64,000 bases of DNA from Cyclobacteriaceae bacterium YHN15 (GTDB lineage: Bacteria > Bacteroidota > Bacteroidia > Cytophagales > Cyclobacteriaceae), in assembly GCA_003797895.1 (NCBI GenBank), contig RKQB01000001.1, positions 511,822 through 575,821 on the forward strand, written 5' to 3'. Below are positions 1 to 11,374 of this stretch, piece after piece. Every line of letters begins with the position of its first letter. Position 1 is the stretch's first letter. Position numbers and translations under genes: made by a program. The notes under the pieces were generated by a model. It was not told where the DNA came from. It searched no databases and saw only the letters and a list, made by a program, of their open reading frames with translations.

Positions 1-2283
1 TTGATTTCTTCTCTTTGTGTACATGCCAAAGTAAACTCCATGGGATTCCTTGAGACACCTTATAGGAAGGTTAAGGAAGGTAAAGTAAGCATGGATGCGA
101 AAGACATTGTTTTCTTGACTGCAGAAGAAGAGGATGACAATAATATTGCACAGGCCAATGCGCCATTAGATGACAATGGATCTTTCATAAATGAGAAAGT
201 AAAGGCAAGATTTGAAGGTGACTTCCCGGTTCTTGAACCCCAAGAGATCAGCTACATGGATGTTGCGCCAAACCAAATCGTGTCTGTAGCAGCCTCTTTA
301 ATTCCCTTCTTGGAGCATGATGACGCTAACCGTGCCCTAATGGGTTCCAATATGCAACGTCAGGCAGTTCCTTTGTTGAAGCCTGAAGCACCAATAGTAG
401 GCACAGGTTTGGAGTCCAAAGCGGCTACTGATTCCCGTGCTTTGATTCTGGCTGAAGCAAACGGTGTTGTGGAATACGTTGATGCAAAGAAAATTACCAT
501 AAAATATGACCTTTCAGACGATGAACTTTTGGTCAATTTTAGTGATGAATATAAAACATATGACCTGATCAAGTTCAGAAGAACCAATCAGGATACCACA
601 ATTAACCTTTCGCCTTTGGTTTTGAAAGGACAAAAGGTTACCAAAGGTGAAGTTTTGGTTGAAGGTTATTCAACCAACAAAGGTGAATTGGCTTTAGGTA
701 AAAACCTAAGAGTAGCCTATATGCCTTGGCAGGGATACAACTTTGAGGATGCTATCGTAATTTCAGAAAGGGTTGTAAGAGAGGATATCTTCACTTCCAT
801 TCATATTGAGGAATTCCAACTTGAAGTAAGAGATACTAAAAGAGGGGAAGAGGAATTGACTTCTGAAATACCAAATGTCTCCGAAGAAGCAGTCAAAAAT
901 CTTGATGAAAACGGAATCATCAGAATCGGTGCGGAAGTTAAGGAAGGTGATATCATTATTGGTAAGATTACACCAAAAGGAGAAACTGACCCAACTCCTG
1001 AAGAAAAGTTATTGAGGGCCATCTTTGGAGATAAAGCCGGTGATGTGAAGGATGCTTCTTTAAAAGCATCTCCATCATTAAATGGTGTGGTAATTGAAAC
1101 CAAATTGTTTTCAAGACCAAAGAAAGACAAAGACCTTAGAGCAAAATCCAAAGCTGAGGTGGAGAAATTGAAAGGCCAATATGCCAAAGACCTTCTTGGA
1201 ATTCGGGCCAAGATGATCAATAAACTGGTAACCTTGTTGGACGGAAAGACATCTCAGGGAGTGAAACACAAGTTTGGAGATGAAATAATCAGCAAAGGTG
1301 TTAAATTCAATTTGAAGAATATCGAACAGAATCTGTTCCCTTCAAAGAACCCATACAGGGACGAGTCCAACTATAACGTACCTGAAGAGGCTAACTTGAT
1401 TTCCGACATCATCCTTGATGACTGGACTGAGGATGCACATACCAATAGTCTTGTTCAGCAACTTGTCAAAAACTATGTTAATTCGAGGAATGAAATATCC
1501 GGTAGATTTAAAAGAGATAAGTTTACACTAGAGGTTGGAGATGAATTACCGGCAGGTATTGTTCAGCTTGCAAAAGTTTACATTGCCAAAAAGCGTAAAT
1601 TGAAAGTGGGTGATAAAATGGCCGGACGTCATGGAAACAAGGGTATTGTTGCCAGAATCGTAAGAGATGAGGATATGCCATTCCTGGAAGACGGAACACC
1701 AATGGATATTGTATTGAACCCACTTGGTGTACCTTCAAGGATGAATATCGGTCAGATTTATGAAACTGTACTGGCTTGGGCTGGTTATAAGTTAAGTAAG
1801 AAATATGCCACCCCTATTTTCGATGGCGCTACTATGGAAGAAGTTTCCGCAGAGTTGGAAGCTGCAGGATTGCCGGCATATGGTAGAACCTATCTATATG
1901 ATGGTCTAAGCGGTAAGCGATTTGACCAACCAGTAACTGTTGGTATTACTTATATGCTGAAATTGGGTCACTTGGTGGATGATAAAATGCACGCAAGGTC
2001 AATTGGTCCTTACTCCTTGATTACGCAACAGCCTTTGGGTGGTAAAGCACAGTTCGGTGGTCAGCGTTTCGGTGAGATGGAAGTATGGGCATTGGAAGCA
2101 TTCGGTGCTTCTCATGTTCTGCAGGAAATCCTTACTGTTAAGTCTGACGACGTGGTAGGCAGGGCCAAAGCTTATGAGGCAATAGTTAAAGGTGAAAATC
2201 TTCCGAAACCAAATATTCCGGAATCCTTCAACGTATTGGTTCATGAATTAAGAGGTCTAGCTCTTGAAATTACCCTTGACTAA
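1..2283 (+). CDS. rpoB: RNA polymerase beta subunit, C-terminal part (cut by window start)
   Basis: This is the C-terminal 760 residues of the RNA polymerase beta subunit. The reading frame is already open at base 1, so the true start lies outside the window and the first TTG is not a start codon. The opening residues match the segment ending in [10 protein letters not shown], just after the rifampicin-binding cluster, so that cluster is not visible. Family landmarks include [20 protein letters not shown] (residues 100-119), the [10 protein letters not shown] segment, [12 protein letters not shown], and the C-terminal clamp segment [18 protein letters not shown]. It is followed by rpoC after 47 bases and is very likely co-transcribed with it. 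Identification is certain; only the extent is partial. Confidence 0.98.
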   Translation: MISSLCVHAKVNSMGFLETPYRKVKEGKVSMDAKDIVFLTAEEEDDNNIAQANAPLDDNGSFINEKVKARFEGDFPVLEPQEISYMDVAPNQIVSVAASLIPFLEHDDANRALMGSNMQRQAVPLLKPEAPIVGTGLESKAATDSRALILAEANGVVEYVDAKKITIKYDLSDDELLVNFSDEYKTYDLIKFRRTNQDTTINLSPLVLKGQKVTKGEVLVEGYSTNKGELALGKNLRVAYMPWQGYNFEDAIVISERVVREDIFTSIHIEEFQLEVRDTKRGEEELTSEIPNVSEEAVKNLDENGIIRIGAEVKEGDIIIGKITPKGETDPTPEEKLLRAIFGDKAGDVKDASLKASPSLNGVVIETKLFSRPKKDKDLRAKSKAEVEKLKGQYAKDLLGIRAKMINKLVTLLDGKTSQGVKHKFGDEIISKGVKFNLKNIEQNLFPSKNPYRDESNYNVPEEANLISDIILDDWTEDAHTNSLVQQLVKNYVNSRNEISGRFKRDKFTLEVGDELPAGIVQLAKVYIAKKRKLKVGDKMAGRHGNKGIVARIVRDEDMPFLEDGTPMDIVLNPLGVPSRMNIGQIYETVLAWAGYKLSKKYATPIFDGATMEEVSAELEAAGLPAYGRTYLYDGLSGKRFDQPVTVGITYMLKLGHLVDDKMHARSIGPYSLITQQPLGGKAQFGGQRFGEMEVWALEAFGASHVLQEILTVKSDDVVGRAKAYEAIVKGENLPKPNIPESFNVLVHELRGLALEITLD

Positions 2284-2295
2284 TTTAAATCAAAC

Positions 2296-2312
2296 GGGCC
2301 GAAAGGCCCTTT
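2296..2312 (+). promoter_or_regulatory. small GNRA-capped hairpin between rpoB and rpoC
   Basis: The sequence GGGCCGAAAGGCCC forms a 5-bp G/C stem with a GAAA tetraloop, followed by only three T residues. It sits 13 bases after the rpoB stop and 21 bases before the rpoC start. The short T run argues against a full terminator. It could be an RNA-stability, processing or weak attenuation element. That role is inferred from structure only. Confidence 0.4.
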
Positions 2313-2330
2313 ACATACCCTTCGACAATT

Positions 2331-5300
2331 ATGGCGTTCAGAAAAAACAAAAAACTAAACATCGACTTTTCCAGAGTCACTATTAGTTTGGCCTCTCCAG
2401 AATCCATTCTGGACAGTTCACATGGTGAAGTAACGCAGCCCGAAACAATCAACTACAGAACCTATAAGCCAGAAATGGGAGGTTTGTTCTGTGAGAGAAT
2501 TTTCGGACCTGTTAAAGACTGGGAATGTCATTGTGGAAAATATAAACGCATAAGATATAAAGGCATCATTTGTGACAGATGTGGTGTGGAAGTTACTGAA
2601 AAGAAAGTAAGAAGAGAGCGTATGGGTCACATTGAATTGGTGGTTCCAGTTGCTCATATCTGGTATTTCAAGTCACTTCCCAACAAAATAGGTTACTTAC
2701 TGGGTTTGCCAACCAAGAAATTGGATCAAATTGTATATTATGAAAGATATGCAGTAATCCAGGCTGGTATTAAAGCTGAAGATGGTGTTCAATACCTTGA
2801 CTTTTTGACTGAAGACGAGTATTTGGATATCATGGATAAGCTTCCAAAAGAGAACCATATGCTCGATGATGATGATCCAAATAAATTCATTGCCAAGATG
2901 GGAGCAGAAGCTATAGAAATGCTTTTGGCCAGATTGGACCTGGATGATCTTTCTTACAGTTTAAGACATCAGGCTGCTACTGATACCTCTCAACAGCGTA
3001 AAGCGGAAGCTTTGAAGCGGTTGAAAGTGGTGGAAGCATTCAGAGATGCAAGAACAAGAATTGAAAATCGTCCTGAATGGATGGTAATCAGAATGGTGCC
3101 CGTTATTCCACCGGAACTGAGACCATTGGTTCCTTTGGATGGAGGTAGATTTGCTACTTCTGATTTGAATGACCTTTACAGAAGGGTTATTATCAGAAAC
3201 AACCGTTTGAAGAGATTGATTGACATCAAAGCTCCTGAGGTTATTTTGAGAAACGAGAAAAGGATGCTACAGGAAGCTGTAGATTCCTTATTTGATAATT
3301 CAAGAAAAGTAAATGCAGTAAGATCTGATGGTAACCGTGCCTTGAAGTCTCTTTCAGATATGCTGAAGGGTAAGCAAGGTAGATTCCGTCAAAACCTTCT
3401 CGGAAAAAGAGTGGATTATTCAGGCCGTTCGGTTATTGTCGTTGGACCTGAATTGAAGCTCCACGAGTGTGGTCTTCCCAAAAATATGGCAGCAGAACTT
3501 TTCAAACCTTTTATTATCAGGAAACTGATAGAGAGAGGTATTGTTAAGACCGTAAAGTCTGCCAAGAAAATTGTGGACAGAAAAGACCCTGTAGTGTGGG
3601 ATATTCTTGAAAATGTATTGAAAGGACACCCTGTATTGCTTAACCGTGCTCCAACATTGCACAGGTTGGGTATTCAGGCTTTCCAACCAAAATTGATAGA
3701 AGGCAAAGCGATTCAGTTGCACCCATTGGTATGTACAGCATTCAACGCCGATTTTGACGGTGACCAAATGGCTGTTCACGTTCCTTTGGGACACGAAGCA
3801 ATTTTGGAAGCTTCAACTTTGATGTTGTCATCCCATAATATCCTGAATCCAGCCAATGGAGCGCCTATTACTGTTCCTTCTCAGGACATGGTACTTGGTC
3901 TCTATTATGTAACCAAAGGGAAAAAGTCTACTCCTGAAGAACCTGTACTTGGAGAAGGTATGACTTTTTATGGTGAAGAAGAAGTGATCATTGCCCTTAA
4001 CGAAGGTTCGATCTCCCAGCATGCCCATATCAAATGTAAAGTTAAGGTCAGGGATGAGAATGGTGAATTGGCTGAAAAAGTAATTGATACCGTGGCGGGT
4101 AGATTGATTTTCAATCATTATGTGCCTGAAGAGGTAGGATATGTGAATGAGTTGCTTACCAAGAAAAAACTTCAGCAGATCATTTCTGAGGTAGTGAAGA
4201 TTTGTGGTGTGGCCAGAACAGCTCAATTCCTGGATGATATCAAGCAACTTGGGTTCCAAATGGCATATGCCGGTGGTCTTTCCATGGGCTTGAATGATGT
4301 AATTATCCCAGAAGAAAAAGATCCATTGATCGGCAAAGCAAAAGAAGAAGTTGATCAGGTTTGGAATAATTACCTGATGGGTCTGATTACAGATAATGAG
4401 AGATATAATCAGGTAATTGATATTTGGACAAGGACCAACTCCAATTTGACCAATATTCTGATGAAACAGATGGAGGAGGACAAACAAGGTTTCAATGCTA
4501 TCTATATGATGATGCACTCAGGGGCAAGAGGTTCAAGGGAGCAGATTCGTCAGTTAGGTGGTATGAGAGGTCTAATGGCCAAGCCACAGAAAAACCTTCA
4601 GGGTTCGGTGGGTGAAATCATTGAAAACCCAATCCTATCTAACTTTAAAGAAGGACTTGATGTATTGGAGTACTTTATCTCCACTCACGGTGCGAGAAAA
4701 GGTCTTGCGGATACAGCTCTTAAAACCGCAGATGCCGGTTATCTGACAAGAAGGCTTGTTGACGTTGCTCAGGATATGATCATTTCTGAGGAAGACTGCG
4801 GTACATTGAGAGGTCTGGTAGTGCAGGCATTGAAAGATAATGATGAAATCGTTGAACCACTTTCTGAAAGAATTCTGGGACGGGTATCAGTTCATGATGT
4901 GTATGATCCGATTTCGGAAGAATTGGTAATTCCAGCAGGAATAGAAATTACTGAGGAAATTGCCAAATTCGTAGATGAGTCTGCTATAGAAGAGGTAGAA
5001 ATCAGATCTGTCTTGACCTGTGAAACAAGAAGAGGTGTTTGTGCCAAGTGTTATGGTCGAAACCTGGCAACAGGTAAAATGGTGCAGGCGGGAGAATCCG
5101 TCGGTGTCATAGCCGCTCAGTCTATCGGTGAACCTGGTACTCAGTTGACATTGAGAACTTTCCACGTGGGTGGTACTGCTTCAAATATTTCAGTAGAAGC
5201 CAGCATCAACGCGAAGTTTGAGGGAATTGTTGAATTCGAAGAAGAATTGAGATGGATAGAAACTACCAATAAAGAGGGAGGATCTGTTTCCATTGTCATG

Positions 5301-6644
5301 GGTAGATCCGGTGAAATCAAAATTAATGATTCCAAATCCGGTAAGACACTGGTTTCCAATCACGTGCCATATGGTGCTATCCTAAATGTGAAGGATGGTC
5401 AAAAAATAGGTAAAGGTGATTCACTCTGTACTTGGGATCCATATAATGCCGTCATCCTTTCAGAGTTTGATGGTCAGGTTGAATTTGAATCCATCATTGA
5501 AGGTATCACTTATAAGGAGGTTGCCGATGATCAGACCGGATATAGGGAAAAAGTAATCATCGATACCAAAGATAAGACTAAAAACCCTGCCGTTCTTGTA
5601 AACTACGGTGATGAGAGCAAGGCTTACAATATCCCAGTAGGGGCTCACCTTTCTGTAGAAGAGGGCGAAAAAGTGAAAGCGGGACAGATTCTTGTTAAAA
5701 TACCTAGGTCTGTTGGTAAGACAAGGGACATTACCGGAGGTCTTCCAAGAGTTACCGAATTGTTTGAGGCAAGAAACCCATCCAACCCTGCTGTTGTATC
5801 TGAAATCGATGGTGTAGTAACCTATGGAGGTATTAAAAGAGGTAACCGTGAGATATTTATTGAATCCAAGGATGGTGTCAAGAAGAGATATATGGTTTCT
5901 CTTTCAAAGCATATTCTTGTTCAGGAAAATGATTTCATAAGAGCAGGTGAAGCACTTTCCGATGGAGCAATTACGCCTAGTGATATCCTTTCTATAAAAG
6001 GACCAACAGCGGTACAAGAGTATCTGGTAAATGAAATCCAGGAAGTTTACCGACTTCAGGGGGTGAAAATCAATGATAAGCACATCGAGGTTATCGTTAG
6101 CCAGATGATGCAGAAAGTTGAAATTCTTGATGCAGGAGACACAGGATTCCTTCAAGGTCAGGTAGTGGATAAGTGGGCATTCAGAGAAGAGAATGATAAC
6201 ATTTTGGATAAGAAAGTGATAATGGATGCCGGTGATTCCTCTACTTTAAAGCCAGGAATGATCATTACAGCAAGAAGGCTTAGAGATGAAAATTCCAGCC
6301 TGAAGCGTAAAGATTTGAAACTTGTACAGGTAAGGGATGCAGAAACAGCCGTTTCTCAGCCAACATTGCAAGGCATCACTGCTGCTTCTTTAGGTACTGA
6401 GAGCTTTATCTCAGCGGCTTCCTTCCAGGAAACCACAAAGGTATTGAGTGAGGCTGCCATCAGAGGCAAGCGTGATGAGTTGTTGGGGCTGAAGGAAAAT
6501 GTTATTGTTGGCCACTTGATTCCTGCAGGTACCGGACAAAGGAATTTAAAAAACATCATAGTTGGTTCTCAGGAAGATTATGACAGAATGTCCTCAGAAA
6601 AGGATAGGTCTGTTAAAAAATCCAAAGAAGAATTAGCAAGATAA
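2331..6644 (+). CDS. rpoC: RNA polymerase beta' subunit
   Basis: Full-length beta' subunit (1437 residues) of the core RNA polymerase, which carries the catalytic magnesium site. The N-terminal zinc site is visible as C66, C68, C81 and C84. The active-site motif NADFDGD lies at residues 472-478, with D474, D476 and D478 binding magnesium. The second zinc site uses C823, C897, C904 and C907. The bridge-helix region ([16 protein letters not shown]) and the C-terminal assembly region are intact. It starts at ATG 47 bases after rpoB and ends just before a strong terminator, so rpoBC transcription is separated from the genes that follow. Confidence 0.99.
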   Translation: MAFRKNKKLNIDFSRVTISLASPESILDSSHGEVTQPETINYRTYKPEMGGLFCERIFGPVKDWECHCGKYKRIRYKGIICDRCGVEVTEKKVRRERMGHIELVVPVAHIWYFKSLPNKIGYLLGLPTKKLDQIVYYERYAVIQAGIKAEDGVQYLDFLTEDEYLDIMDKLPKENHMLDDDDPNKFIAKMGAEAIEMLLARLDLDDLSYSLRHQAATDTSQQRKAEALKRLKVVEAFRDARTRIENRPEWMVIRMVPVIPPELRPLVPLDGGRFATSDLNDLYRRVIIRNNRLKRLIDIKAPEVILRNEKRMLQEAVDSLFDNSRKVNAVRSDGNRALKSLSDMLKGKQGRFRQNLLGKRVDYSGRSVIVVGPELKLHECGLPKNMAAELFKPFIIRKLIERGIVKTVKSAKKIVDRKDPVVWDILENVLKGHPVLLNRAPTLHRLGIQAFQPKLIEGKAIQLHPLVCTAFNADFDGDQMAVHVPLGHEAILEASTLMLSSHNILNPANGAPITVPSQDMVLGLYYVTKGKKSTPEEPVLGEGMTFYGEEEVIIALNEGSISQHAHIKCKVKVRDENGELAEKVIDTVAGRLIFNHYVPEEVGYVNELLTKKKLQQIISEVVKICGVARTAQFLDDIKQLGFQMAYAGGLSMGLNDVIIPEEKDPLIGKAKEEVDQVWNNYLMGLITDNERYNQVIDIWTRTNSNLTNILMKQMEEDKQGFNAIYMMMHSGARGSREQIRQLGGMRGLMAKPQKNLQGSVGEIIENPILSNFKEGLDVLEYFISTHGARKGLADTALKTADAGYLTRRLVDVAQDMIISEEDCGTLRGLVVQALKDNDEIVEPLSERILGRVSVHDVYDPISEELVIPAGIEITEEIAKFVDESAIEEVEIRSVLTCETRRGVCAKCYGRNLATGKMVQAGESVGVIAAQSIGEPGTQLTLRTFHVGGTASNISVEASINAKFEGIVEFEEELRWIETTNKEGGSVSIVMGRSGEIKINDSKSGKTLVSNHVPYGAILNVKDGQKIGKGDSLCTWDPYNAVILSEFDGQVEFESIIEGITYKEVADDQTGYREKVIIDTKDKTKNPAVLVNYGDESKAYNIPVGAHLSVEEGEKVKAGQILVKIPRSVGKTRDITGGLPRVTELFEARNPSNPAVVSEIDGVVTYGGIKRGNREIFIESKDGVKKRYMVSLSKHILVQENDFIRAGEALSDGAITPSDILSIKGPTAVQEYLVNEIQEVYRLQGVKINDKHIEVIVSQMMQKVEILDAGDTGFLQGQVVDKWAFREENDNILDKKVIMDAGDSSTLKPGMIITARRLRDENSSLKRKDLKLVQVRDAETAVSQPTLQGITAASLGTESFISAASFQETTKVLSEAAIRGKRDELLGLKENVIVGHLIPAGTGQRNLKNIIVGSQEDYDRMSSEKDRSVKKSKEELAR

Positions 6645-6667
6645 AATGAAGTAAAAATCATAATCAT

Positions 6668-6698
6668 AAAGGCCTGTAATTTTATACAGGCCTTTTTT
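6668..6698 (+). terminator. intrinsic terminator after rpoC
   Basis: An 11-base arm AAAGGCCTGTA (6668-6678) pairs perfectly with TACAGGCCTTT (6685-6695) around a six-base loop and runs into a T tract. This is a textbook rho-independent terminator. It lies 24 bases after the rpoC stop and 18 bases before the next start codon, so it ends the rpoBC transcript. Confidence 0.93.
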
Positions 6699-6715
6699 AA
6701 TCAAAATCCCAGATT

Positions 6716-7045
6716 ATGGAAGACGAAAAATTCCCAAAACAAAATCAGGATCAGCAGATCAACGTAGAGCTGTCCGAGGAAGTGGCAGAAGGAGTATATA
6801 GTAACCTGGCAATGATTGCACATTCCAATTCGGAGTTTGTGATTGATTTTATCAGATTGATGCCCGGTGTTCCAAAAGCAAAGGTAAAATCCAGAATTAT
6901 AATGACGCCGGATCATGCCAAAAGATTATTAGCTGCCCTAAAAGATAATATCAGTAAATATGAACAGGCTTTCGGAAAGATTGAAACTGGTTCAGATGGG
7001 CCAAATTTTCCTTTAAATTTCGGAGGAACCTTTGGTGAAGCCTGA
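6716..7045 (+). CDS. DUF3467 family small protein
   Basis: A 109-residue protein of the DUF3467 family, which is common directly after rpoC in Bacteroidota. It is acidic at the N-terminus, and its core contains GVYSNLAMIAHSNSEFVIDF and MTPDHAKRLLAALKDNI. No signal peptide or membrane segment is seen. Function is unknown; the conserved position beside RNA polymerase genes suggests a role in gene expression, but this is inference. The gene sits between the rpoC terminator and the rpsL promoter with no obvious promoter in the short upstream gap, so it probably depends on read-through of the terminator. Confidence 0.88.
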   Translation: MEDEKFPKQNQDQQINVELSEEVAEGVYSNLAMIAHSNSEFVIDFIRLMPGVPKAKVKSRIIMTPDHAKRLLAALKDNISKYEQAFGKIETGSDGPNFPLNFGGTFGEA

Positions 7046-7065
7046 CAAAAATATAACAGCTTAAT

Positions 7066-7096
7066 TTTGTTTGTTTTACCTATTTACTTACCTTTG
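7066..7096 (+). promoter_or_regulatory. promoter of the rpsL-rpsG-fusA-rpsJ operon
   Basis: Bacteroidetes-type promoter: a -33 box TTTG (7066-7069), a 19-base spacer, and a -7 box TACCTTTG (7089-7096). Both boxes match the consensus exactly. The bases after the -7 box read CAGTCC, as they do at the rplC and rpsA promoters. The rpsL start codon lies 52 bases downstream of the box. Confidence 0.85.
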
Positions 7097-7148
7097 CAGT
7101 CCAAAATTTACAACAAGTTTAAAGGAAGTTAAATAAATCTATCAATTA

Positions 7149-7553
7149 ATGCCTACTATACAACAGTTAGTAAGAAAAGGTAGAACCACTCTTGAGACCA
7201 AGTCCAAGTCAAGGGCTTTGGATGCTTGTCCTCAAAGAAGAGGTGTATGTACCAGGGTGTACACTACCACCCCAAAGAAGCCTAACTCAGCGATGAGAAA
7301 AGTGGCTAGGGTAAGATTGACAAATGGTAAAGAGGTGAACGCCTACATTCCGGGTGAAGGTCACAATTTGCAGGAACACTCTATCGTATTGATCAGAGGT
7401 GGCCGTGTGAAGGATCTACCAGGTGTACGTTACCACATTATCAGAGGTGCATTGGATACCGCAGGAGTTAAAGACCGTAAACAAGGTCGTTCCAAGTACG
7501 GTGCTAAAAGACCAAAAGCCGGTGCTGCAGCAGCTCCAGCTAAAAAGAAATAA
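7149..7553 (+). CDS. rpsL: 30S ribosomal protein S12
   Basis: Small-subunit decoding-centre protein, 134 residues. The motifs [14 protein letters not shown] and [13 protein letters not shown] carry the lysines where streptomycin-resistance changes usually occur; both have the ordinary lysine, which predicts the sensitive form. The tail ([10 protein letters not shown]) is an Ala/Lys-rich extension. First gene of the str operon under the promoter at 7066-7096; rpsG follows after 19 bases. Confidence 0.98.
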   Translation: MPTIQQLVRKGRTTLETKSKSRALDACPQRRGVCTRVYTTTPKKPNSAMRKVARVRLTNGKEVNAYIPGEGHNLQEHSIVLIRGGRVKDLPGVRYHIIRGALDTAGVKDRKQGRSKYGAKRPKAGAAAAPAKKK

Positions 7554-7572
7554 TTAAAAACATTACAAAGAA

Positions 7573-8040
7573 ATGAGAAAAGCGAAACCAAAGAAGAGAT
7601 ATATTCTTCCTGATCCAAAGTTTAACGATACTTTGGTTACCAAGTTCGTTAACTGTCTGATGGTAGATGGTAAGAAGAGTATTGCTTACAAAATCTTTTA
7701 CGATGCAATCGAAAAGGTTGAACAAAAAGTAGGTGAGAACGGTCTTGAGGTTTGGAAAAAAGCGCTTAACAATATTACTCCAGCTGTAGAGGTGAAGAGT
7801 CGTAGAGTTGGTGGTGCTACGTTCCAGGTTCCGATGGAAGTTAGACCCGAAAGAAAACAGTCCCTAGGCATTAAGTGGATGATTAATTATGCTAGAAAAA
7901 GGGGTGAGAAGACCATGATGGACAGACTTGCAGGCGAAATTATTTCCGCATCTAAAGGAGAAGGAGCTGCAGTTAAGAAAAAGGATGATACCCACAGAAT
8001 GGCTGAGGCAAACAAGGCGTTCTCACACTTTAGATTTTAA
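7573..8040 (+). CDS. rpsG: 30S ribosomal protein S7
   Basis: Primary 16S rRNA-binding protein of the small-subunit head, 155 residues, the normal length. The core motifs [15 protein letters not shown] and [19 protein letters not shown] are intact. Second gene of the str operon, 6 bases upstream of fusA. In other bacteria S7 is the translational repressor of this operon; no equivalent site could be identified here by eye. Confidence 0.98.
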   Translation: MRKAKPKKRYILPDPKFNDTLVTKFVNCLMVDGKKSIAYKIFYDAIEKVEQKVGENGLEVWKKALNNITPAVEVKSRRVGGATFQVPMEVRPERKQSLGIKWMINYARKRGEKTMMDRLAGEIISASKGEGAAVKKKDDTHRMAEANKAFSHFRF

Positions 8041-8046
8041 TTCATA

Positions 8047-10164
8047 ATGGCGAGAGATTTAAATTTTACAAGGAATATCGGTATTGCCGCGCATATTGAT
8101 GCCGGTAAGACAACTACTACAGAGCGTATCCTTTTTTACTCTGGTGTAAGCCACAAAATCGGTGAAGTACATGACGGTGCTGCAACGATGGACTGGATGG
8201 CTCAGGAACAGGAAAGAGGAATTACCATTACATCTGCAGCTACTACAGTTTTTTGGAACTACAGAGATAAAAAATATCAAATCAACATTATTGATACCCC
8301 AGGGCACGTAGACTTTACTGTTGAAGTAAACAGGTCTTTGAGGGTCCTTGATGGGTTGGTTTTCCTGTTCAGTGCTGTAGACGGTGTGGAACCACAGTCT
8401 GAAACAAACTGGCGATTGGCGGACAATTATAAAGTAGCCCGTATCGGATTCGTTAATAAAATGGACCGGGCAGGCGCAGACTTCCTTGACGTTTGTAAAC
8501 AAGTAAAAGAAATGCTGGGAAGCCATGCGGTTCCTTTGCAGCTTCCTATTGGCGCCGAAGATAAATTCAGAGGTGTTGTTGATTTGATCAACAATAGAGG
8601 TATAATTTGGAATGAAGATGATCTGGGTATGACCTATGAGGTAATTCCAATCCCTGAAGATATGGAGGAAGAAGTAGCACAGTGGAGAGAACATTTGCTG
8701 GAAGCAGTGGCTGATTATGATGAGTCTTTGATGGAGAAATTCTTCGATGACCCTGATTCCATCACTGAGGCTGAAATTCTGAAAGCACTACGTGCAGCTA
8801 CCATAGACATGAAGATTGTACCTATGGTCTGTGGTTCTTCTTTCAAAAATAAAGGTGTACAGACTATGTTGGACTTGGTGATGGAACTGTTGCCATCGCC
8901 ATTGGACAAAGATGATCTTTTTGCGACCAAGCTTGATTCTGAAGAACAAGTATTGGTTAAGCCTGATTTTACTGAGCCTTTCACAGGTTTGGCATTTAAA
9001 ATTGCTACAGATCCTTTTGTAGGCCGTCTGTGTTTTGTAAGAGCATATTCAGGAGTACTGGAGTCAGGTTCTTACATTTTCAATAGCCGTTCAGGAAACA
9101 AAGAACGTATTTCCAGGGTATTCCAGATGCATGCTAACAAGCAGAACCAGATCGAAAGACTGGTAGCGGGTGACATCGGTGCCGTAGTAGGATTCAAAGA
9201 TATCAAGACGGGAGATACCCTTTGTGATGAAAAGCGTAAAGTAGTGATGGAGTCCATGATATTCCCAGAACCTGTTATCGGTTATGCCATAGAGCCAAAA
9301 ACTCAGGCTGATGTGGATAAATTGGGTATGGCTATCTCCAAGCTCGTTGAAGAAGATCCAACCCTGCAGGTTAACACAGACCATGAGACTGGTCAGACCA
9401 TCTTGAGAGGTATGGGTGAACTTCACTTGGAAATCATCATCGATAGATTGAAGCGTGAATTTAAAGTGGAAATCAACCAGGGAGCCCCTCAGGTTGCTTA
9501 TAAAGAAGCCTTATTTGGTTCTGTTGAACACAAAGAGGTTTATAAAAAGCAGACAGGTGGTAAGGGTAAATTTGCGGACATTGTATTCGAACTTGGACCA
9601 AAAAGCCCAGATCCTGAAACAGGTGAAATTAAACAAGGACTTGAATTTGTAAATGGGATTGTAGGTGGTGTGATTCCAAAAGAATTTATCCCTCCTATCC
9701 AAAAAGGATTTGCTGAAGCCATGAAAAATGGTCCTTTGGCAGGTTATCCAATTGAATCTATGAGAGTGAAATTGTTCCACGGTTCTTTCCACGATGTCGA
9801 TTCTGATGCATTATCTTTCGAATTGGCAGCAAGAATCGGTTTCAAAGAAGCAGCTAAAAAATGTAAGCCCCAATTGTTGGAGCCTATCATGTCTGTTGAT
9901 GTTGTAACCCCGGATGAATATACAGGACCAATTACAGGTGACTTGAACAGAAGAAGAGGTCTGATGAAAGGAATGGACACCAAAGGAACATCCACTGTTG
10001 TTAAAGCTGCAGTTCCGTTGTCTGAGTTGTTCGGTTATATTACCGATCTAAGAACCATTACCTCTGGTAGAGCGACGGCTTCATTGACTTTCTCTCACTA
10101 TGAGCCGGTTCCAACAAATATTGCCGAAGCGGTAATCGCAAAAGTTAAAGGTGAAAAAGCCTAA
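8047..10164 (+). CDS. fusA: elongation factor G
   Basis: Translocation GTPase, 705 residues. GTP-binding motifs are complete: the P-loop AHIDAGKTT (15-23), the switch I motif RGITI (57-61), DTPGH (83-87) and NKMD (137-140). Domains II-V follow at normal length, ending in the domain V segment with [14 protein letters not shown]. It lies between rpsG and rpsJ in the conserved str order. tuf is not next to it, as it would be in E. coli; here rpsJ follows directly. Confidence 0.98.
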   Translation: MARDLNFTRNIGIAAHIDAGKTTTTERILFYSGVSHKIGEVHDGAATMDWMAQEQERGITITSAATTVFWNYRDKKYQINIIDTPGHVDFTVEVNRSLRVLDGLVFLFSAVDGVEPQSETNWRLADNYKVARIGFVNKMDRAGADFLDVCKQVKEMLGSHAVPLQLPIGAEDKFRGVVDLINNRGIIWNEDDLGMTYEVIPIPEDMEEEVAQWREHLLEAVADYDESLMEKFFDDPDSITEAEILKALRAATIDMKIVPMVCGSSFKNKGVQTMLDLVMELLPSPLDKDDLFATKLDSEEQVLVKPDFTEPFTGLAFKIATDPFVGRLCFVRAYSGVLESGSYIFNSRSGNKERISRVFQMHANKQNQIERLVAGDIGAVVGFKDIKTGDTLCDEKRKVVMESMIFPEPVIGYAIEPKTQADVDKLGMAISKLVEEDPTLQVNTDHETGQTILRGMGELHLEIIIDRLKREFKVEINQGAPQVAYKEALFGSVEHKEVYKKQTGGKGKFADIVFELGPKSPDPETGEIKQGLEFVNGIVGGVIPKEFIPPIQKGFAEAMKNGPLAGYPIESMRVKLFHGSFHDVDSDALSFELAARIGFKEAAKKCKPQLLEPIMSVDVVTPDEYTGPITGDLNRRRGLMKGMDTKGTSTVVKAAVPLSELFGYITDLRTITSGRATASLTFSHYEPVPTNIAEAVIAKVKGEKA

Positions 10165-10176
10165 ATTCTAATCGAA

Positions 10177-10482
10177 ATGAATCAGAAAATCAGAATAAAA
10201 CTAAAATCCTACGATCATAGCCTGGTGGATAAGTCATCAGAGAAGATCGTGAAAGCGGTGAAAGCAACCGGAGCCATCGTTGTTGGGCCAATTCCTTTGC
10301 CAACCAAAAAGGAAAAATTCACGGTTTTGAAATCCCCACACGTAAATAAAAAAGCAAGAGATCAATACCAGCTTTGTACGTACAAAAGATTGGTGGATAT
10401 CTATAGTAATAGCTCCAAAACTGTTGACGCCTTGATGAAAATCGAACTTCCAAGTGGAGTGGATGTTGAAATCAAAGTCTGA
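10177..10482 (+). CDS. rpsJ: 30S ribosomal protein S10
   Basis: Small-subunit protein S10 (NusE), 101 residues, also a partner of NusB in antitermination. Landmarks are [15 protein letters not shown] and [23 protein letters not shown]. It starts 12 bases after fusA. In E. coli rpsJ heads the S10 operon; here it is the last gene of the str operon, because a terminator and a new promoter separate it from rplC. Confidence 0.98.
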   Translation: MNQKIRIKLKSYDHSLVDKSSEKIVKAVKATGAIVVGPIPLPTKKEKFTVLKSPHVNKKARDQYQLCTYKRLVDIYSNSSKTVDALMKIELPSGVDVEIKV

Positions 10483-10507
10483 CAGATAGTAATTGTATAA
10501 AATAAAT

Positions 10508-10538
10508 AAACCTGTCTGCCTTGGCGGACGGGTTTTTT
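10508..10538 (+). terminator. intrinsic terminator after rpsJ
   Basis: A 10-bp stem with two G-T pairs, CCTGTCTGCC (10511-10520) with GGCGGACGGG (10523-10532), has flanking AAA/TTT pairing and a run of T. It lies 25 bases after rpsJ. The GTCTGCC...GGCGGAC core resembles palindromic intergenic repeats seen in related genomes, so it may be a repeat recruited as a terminator. Confidence 0.85.
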
Positions 10539-10643
10539 GTTTTGTTAAACATACCTATGAACACAAATCAAGTGGTTGAGATGGGGTAATGCCAGCAAAA
10601 CCAAATTTATTTTCGTAAATAATTGAAATTATTAAAGTTGGGG

Positions 10644-10674
10644 TTTGTAAGGTGGAATTAAATTTCTAACTTTG
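10644..10674 (+). promoter_or_regulatory. promoter of the large rplC-to-rplQ ribosomal operon
   Basis: The -33 box TTTG (10644-10647), a 19-base spacer and the -7 box TAACTTTG (10667-10674) match the Bacteroidetes promoter consensus. The next bases read CAGTCC, identical to those after the rpsL and rpsA -7 boxes. The rplC start is 63 bases further on, leaving room for a structured leader. Confidence 0.85.
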
Positions 10675-10690
10675 CAGTCCTTAAAAAGGG

Positions 10691-10712
10691 CCCATGTGCT
10701 TAAGCGCTTGGG
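10691..10712 (+). promoter_or_regulatory. leader hairpin upstream of rplC
   Basis: In the short rplC leader, CCCATGTGC (10691-10699) pairs with GCGCTTGGG (10704-10712) around a TTAA loop, with one T-T mismatch and one G-T pair. It is not followed by a T tract and so is not a terminator. The position between promoter and first ribosomal gene suggests an autoregulatory or stability element; which protein would bind it, if any, is unknown. Confidence 0.45.
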
Positions 10713-10737
10713 TTTCAAGTTTATTATACAACAGAAG

Positions 10738-11370
10738 ATGTCTGGAATAATAGGTAAAAAAGTAGGAATGACTAGCATTTTCAGTGCCGATGGGCGTAAT
10801 GTCGCATGCACGCTAATAGAAGCTGGTCCTTGCGTAGTGACGCAAGTAAAAAATGTAGAAACAGACGGGTACAACGCTGTTCAGTTGGCATTCGGTGAGC
10901 GTAAGGAAAAAAACACGCCTAAGCCACTAATCGGACACTTTAAGAAAGCCGGTACAACGCCAAAGCAGAAAGTTGTTGAATTCAGAGACTTCAGAGTCGA
11001 ATTTGAAGGTCAGGTTGATCTTGGTAAAACCGTAGAAGCAGGTCAGGTATTCGTAGAAGGTGACTTCGTAGATGCCATCGGGACTTCTAAAGGTAAAGGT
11101 TTCCAAGGTGTAGTAAAGCGTCATGGTTTTGGTGGTGTGGGAGGACAAACCCACGGTCAGCACAACAGACAGAGACATCCGGGTTCCATTGGTGCATGTT
11201 CCTGGCCATCCAGGGTATTCAAAGGAATGCGTATGGCAGGTAGAACAGGTGGAGATAGGGTAAAGGTAATCAACTTGAGGGTCCTTAAGATCTATCCTGA
11301 GAAGAACTTGTTATTGGTAAGTGGCTCAGTACCTGGTCCAAAAAATTCTTTCGTTATTCTAGAGAAGTAA
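10738..11370 (+). CDS. rplC: 50S ribosomal protein L3
   Basis: Large-subunit assembly-initiating protein, 210 residues. The start is ATG at 10738 ([13 protein letters not shown]), the standard L3 N-terminus; an upstream open frame runs through the leader hairpin and promoter and is not used. The conserved loop [23 protein letters not shown] near the peptidyl-transferase centre is present. First gene of the long S10-spc-alpha operon; rplD follows after 4 bases. Confidence 0.97.
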   Translation: MSGIIGKKVGMTSIFSADGRNVACTLIEAGPCVVTQVKNVETDGYNAVQLAFGERKEKNTPKPLIGHFKKAGTTPKQKVVEFRDFRVEFEGQVDLGKTVEAGQVFVEGDFVDAIGTSKGKGFQGVVKRHGFGGVGGQTHGQHNRQRHPGSIGACSWPSRVFKGMRMAGRTGGDRVKVINLRVLKIYPEKNLLLVSGSVPGPKNSFVILEK

Positions 11371-11374
11371 GAAA

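Noticed and set aside
1..3. TTG at base 1 as a start codon for rpoB
   Set aside because: The protein is missing its N-terminal third or more; the frame simply enters from outside the window.
3828..4517. A 229-residue open frame on the minus strand inside rpoC
   Set aside because: It lies wholly antisense to a certain gene, has no recognisable motif, and is explained by the codon bias of rpoC.
8059..8694. A 211-residue open frame antisense to fusA
   Set aside because: Cysteine- and histidine-rich random-looking product, fully within fusA; no promoter seen.
10672..10737. An N-terminal extension of L3 through the leader
   Set aside because: It would start inside the promoter and run through the leader hairpin; the usual L3 N-terminus begins at 10738.
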